Program-made: the position numbers and the translations under genes
Origin: Intrasporangiaceae bacterium
GTDB lineage: Bacteria; Actinomycetota; Actinomycetes; Actinomycetales; Dermatophilaceae
DNA length: 6,145 bases
NCBI GenBank assembly: GCA_012518475.1
Contig: JAAYSB010000114.1
Span: forward strand, 1 to 6,145
Reading direction: 5' to 3'
The notes under the pieces: model-generated
Told to the model about the DNA's origin: nothing
What the model saw: only the letters and a program-made list of their open reading frames with translations
Database searches by the model: none
In this document: positions 5,831 through 6,145 of the stretch, piece after piece
Layout of the letters: each line of letters begins with the position of its first letter
Position numbering within the stretch: position 1 is the stretch's first letter

Positions 5831-6064
5831 TCAGGCGCCGCGGTGGCTGCGGTCCTTGACCGCGTGCACGAGCTCCTCACCACGGGTGGTGAGGACCTCG
5901 CGGCCCTCCCGCCGGGCGGGAACAGCCACCAGGCCGACGACGGCCAGGGCGAGAGCAAGGCAGACCATCATGCCCAGGACAAGTGCAAACACGCTGACCA
6001 GCGTCCCCGCCGCGAGGGTGGCGGCACAAATCCGACGCACCCAGCGTGACTGAACTGTGACCAA
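5831..6064 (-). CDS. Small hypothetical membrane protein
   Basis: I do not recognise this protein. The frame encodes up to 77 residues from a TTG at 6064. It has a short basic N terminus (RWVRR), then a very hydrophobic stretch of about 37 residues (about 12-48: ICAATLAAGTLVSV through VVGLVAV), long enough for two tightly packed helices or one long anchor. A charged tail of about 29 residues (PARREGREVLTTRGEELVHA...) follows. From about residue 12 the third codon positions are mostly G/C, as expected for a real gene here. The first eleven codons are not, so translation may start at the in-frame GTG at 6040 (69 residues). Neither start has a good ribosome site, and both lie in or at the edge of an inverted repeat. 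The frame also stays open upstream to the window edge, so it could be the end of a longer gene. Confidence 0.5.
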   Translation of the reverse strand: MVTVQSRWVRRICAATLAAGTLVSVFALVLGMMVCLALALAVVGLVAVPARREGREVLTTRGEELVHAVKDRSHRGA

Positions 6065-6079
6065 GGTCTCACGCTGGGT
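6039..6079. repeat. Inverted repeat with 11-bp arms at the start of the small membrane ORF
   Basis: ACCCAGCGTGA (6039-6049) and TCACGCTGGGT (6069-6079) are exact reverse complements separated by 19 bases. The spacer holds a minor inverted repeat, GACC-AA-GGTC (6059-6068). The TTG at 6064 falls in the spacer and the GTG at 6040 overlaps the outer end of one arm. It may be an operator between two divergent genes, or a terminator for a gene beyond the right edge. Confidence 0.7.
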
Positions 6080-6096
6080 TGACGGAGCGGGTCGAC

Positions 6097-6145
6097 GTGC
6101 GGGCCCACAGCCACGGGCCGGTCCGCGAGCGCGCCGACGCCACCG
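6097..6145 (+). CDS. Possible start of a divergent gene (cut by window edge)
   Basis: A GTG at 6097 is preceded by GGAG (6084-6087) at nine bases. It opens a frame reading VRAHSHGPVRERADAT to the edge, with G or C at every third codon position. Sixteen codons are too few to name a family. An in-frame TTG at 6079 is an alternative start. The opposite strand is also open here with a coding-like base pattern, so even the strand is uncertain. Confidence 0.3.
   Translation, partial: MRAHSHGPVRERADAT

Noticed and set aside
5108..6049. 313-codon plus-strand frame running past the peptidase start
   Set aside because: It is mostly antisense to the M13 gene, with a Gly/Val/Arg/His-rich composition and no recognisable motif; the part beyond 5731 crosses promoter-like and hairpin sequence.
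6080..6145. Minus-strand coding frame entering from the right edge (reading GGVGALADRPVAVGPHVDP)
   Set aside because: The base pattern is coding-like, but the frame runs through the inverted repeat into the small ORF in another frame before stopping near 5980. The plus-strand reading with a ribosome site is at least as good, so no gene is claimed.

Overview
The window is high-GC bacterial DNA with strong G/C bias at third codon positions. It carries the ftsY, amt, P-II and glnD neighbourhood typical of Actinomycetota; the same order (ftsY, amt, glnB, glnD) is known in Mycobacterium tuberculosis. A high-GC actinobacterium is well supported. A finer placement, for example among Micrococcales, would be a guess.

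Layout, left to right. At the left edge on the minus strand is the nitrogen module. It reads, in transcription order, amt (ammonium channel, 1796-420), glnK/glnB (P-II protein, 423-85, overlapping amt by ATGA) and the first codons of a probable glnD (101-1, cut by the edge). A short divergent region follows (1797-1918) with a 16-bp palindrome. Next is a plus-strand gene for a DCC-family (DUF393) thiol-disulfide oxidoreductase-like protein (1919-2368), which interrupts the usual ftsY-amt adjacency. Its stop codon sits inside a long imperfect inverted repeat that probably separates it from the convergent ftsY (minus, 3626-2439). Upstream of ftsY, the 137-bp gap 3627-3763 holds a perfect 36-bp palindrome. 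Then comes a minus-strand M13 zinc metallopeptidase gene (5731-3764). The right end holds a small minus-strand membrane-protein ORF and possibly the first codons of a divergent plus-strand gene, with an 11-bp-arm inverted repeat between them.

How the genes work together. Amt, the P-II protein and GlnD form the known ammonium-sensing set. Amt conducts ammonium, P-II reports 2-oxoglutarate and energy state and can plug Amt, and GlnD modifies the P-II T-loop tyrosine (Tyr51, present here). FtsY is the membrane receptor for the signal recognition particle and is only a syntenic neighbour. The DCC protein, the M13 peptidase and the small membrane protein have no clear functional tie to these.

I saw no CRISPR array, transposase, RNA gene or phage feature, and no multi-gene system that looks undescribed. 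The most unusual signals are non-coding: the 36-bp palindrome, the hairpin across a stop codon, the inverted repeat at the right end, and two -10-like hexamers exactly six bases before start codons, which suggest leaderless mRNAs.
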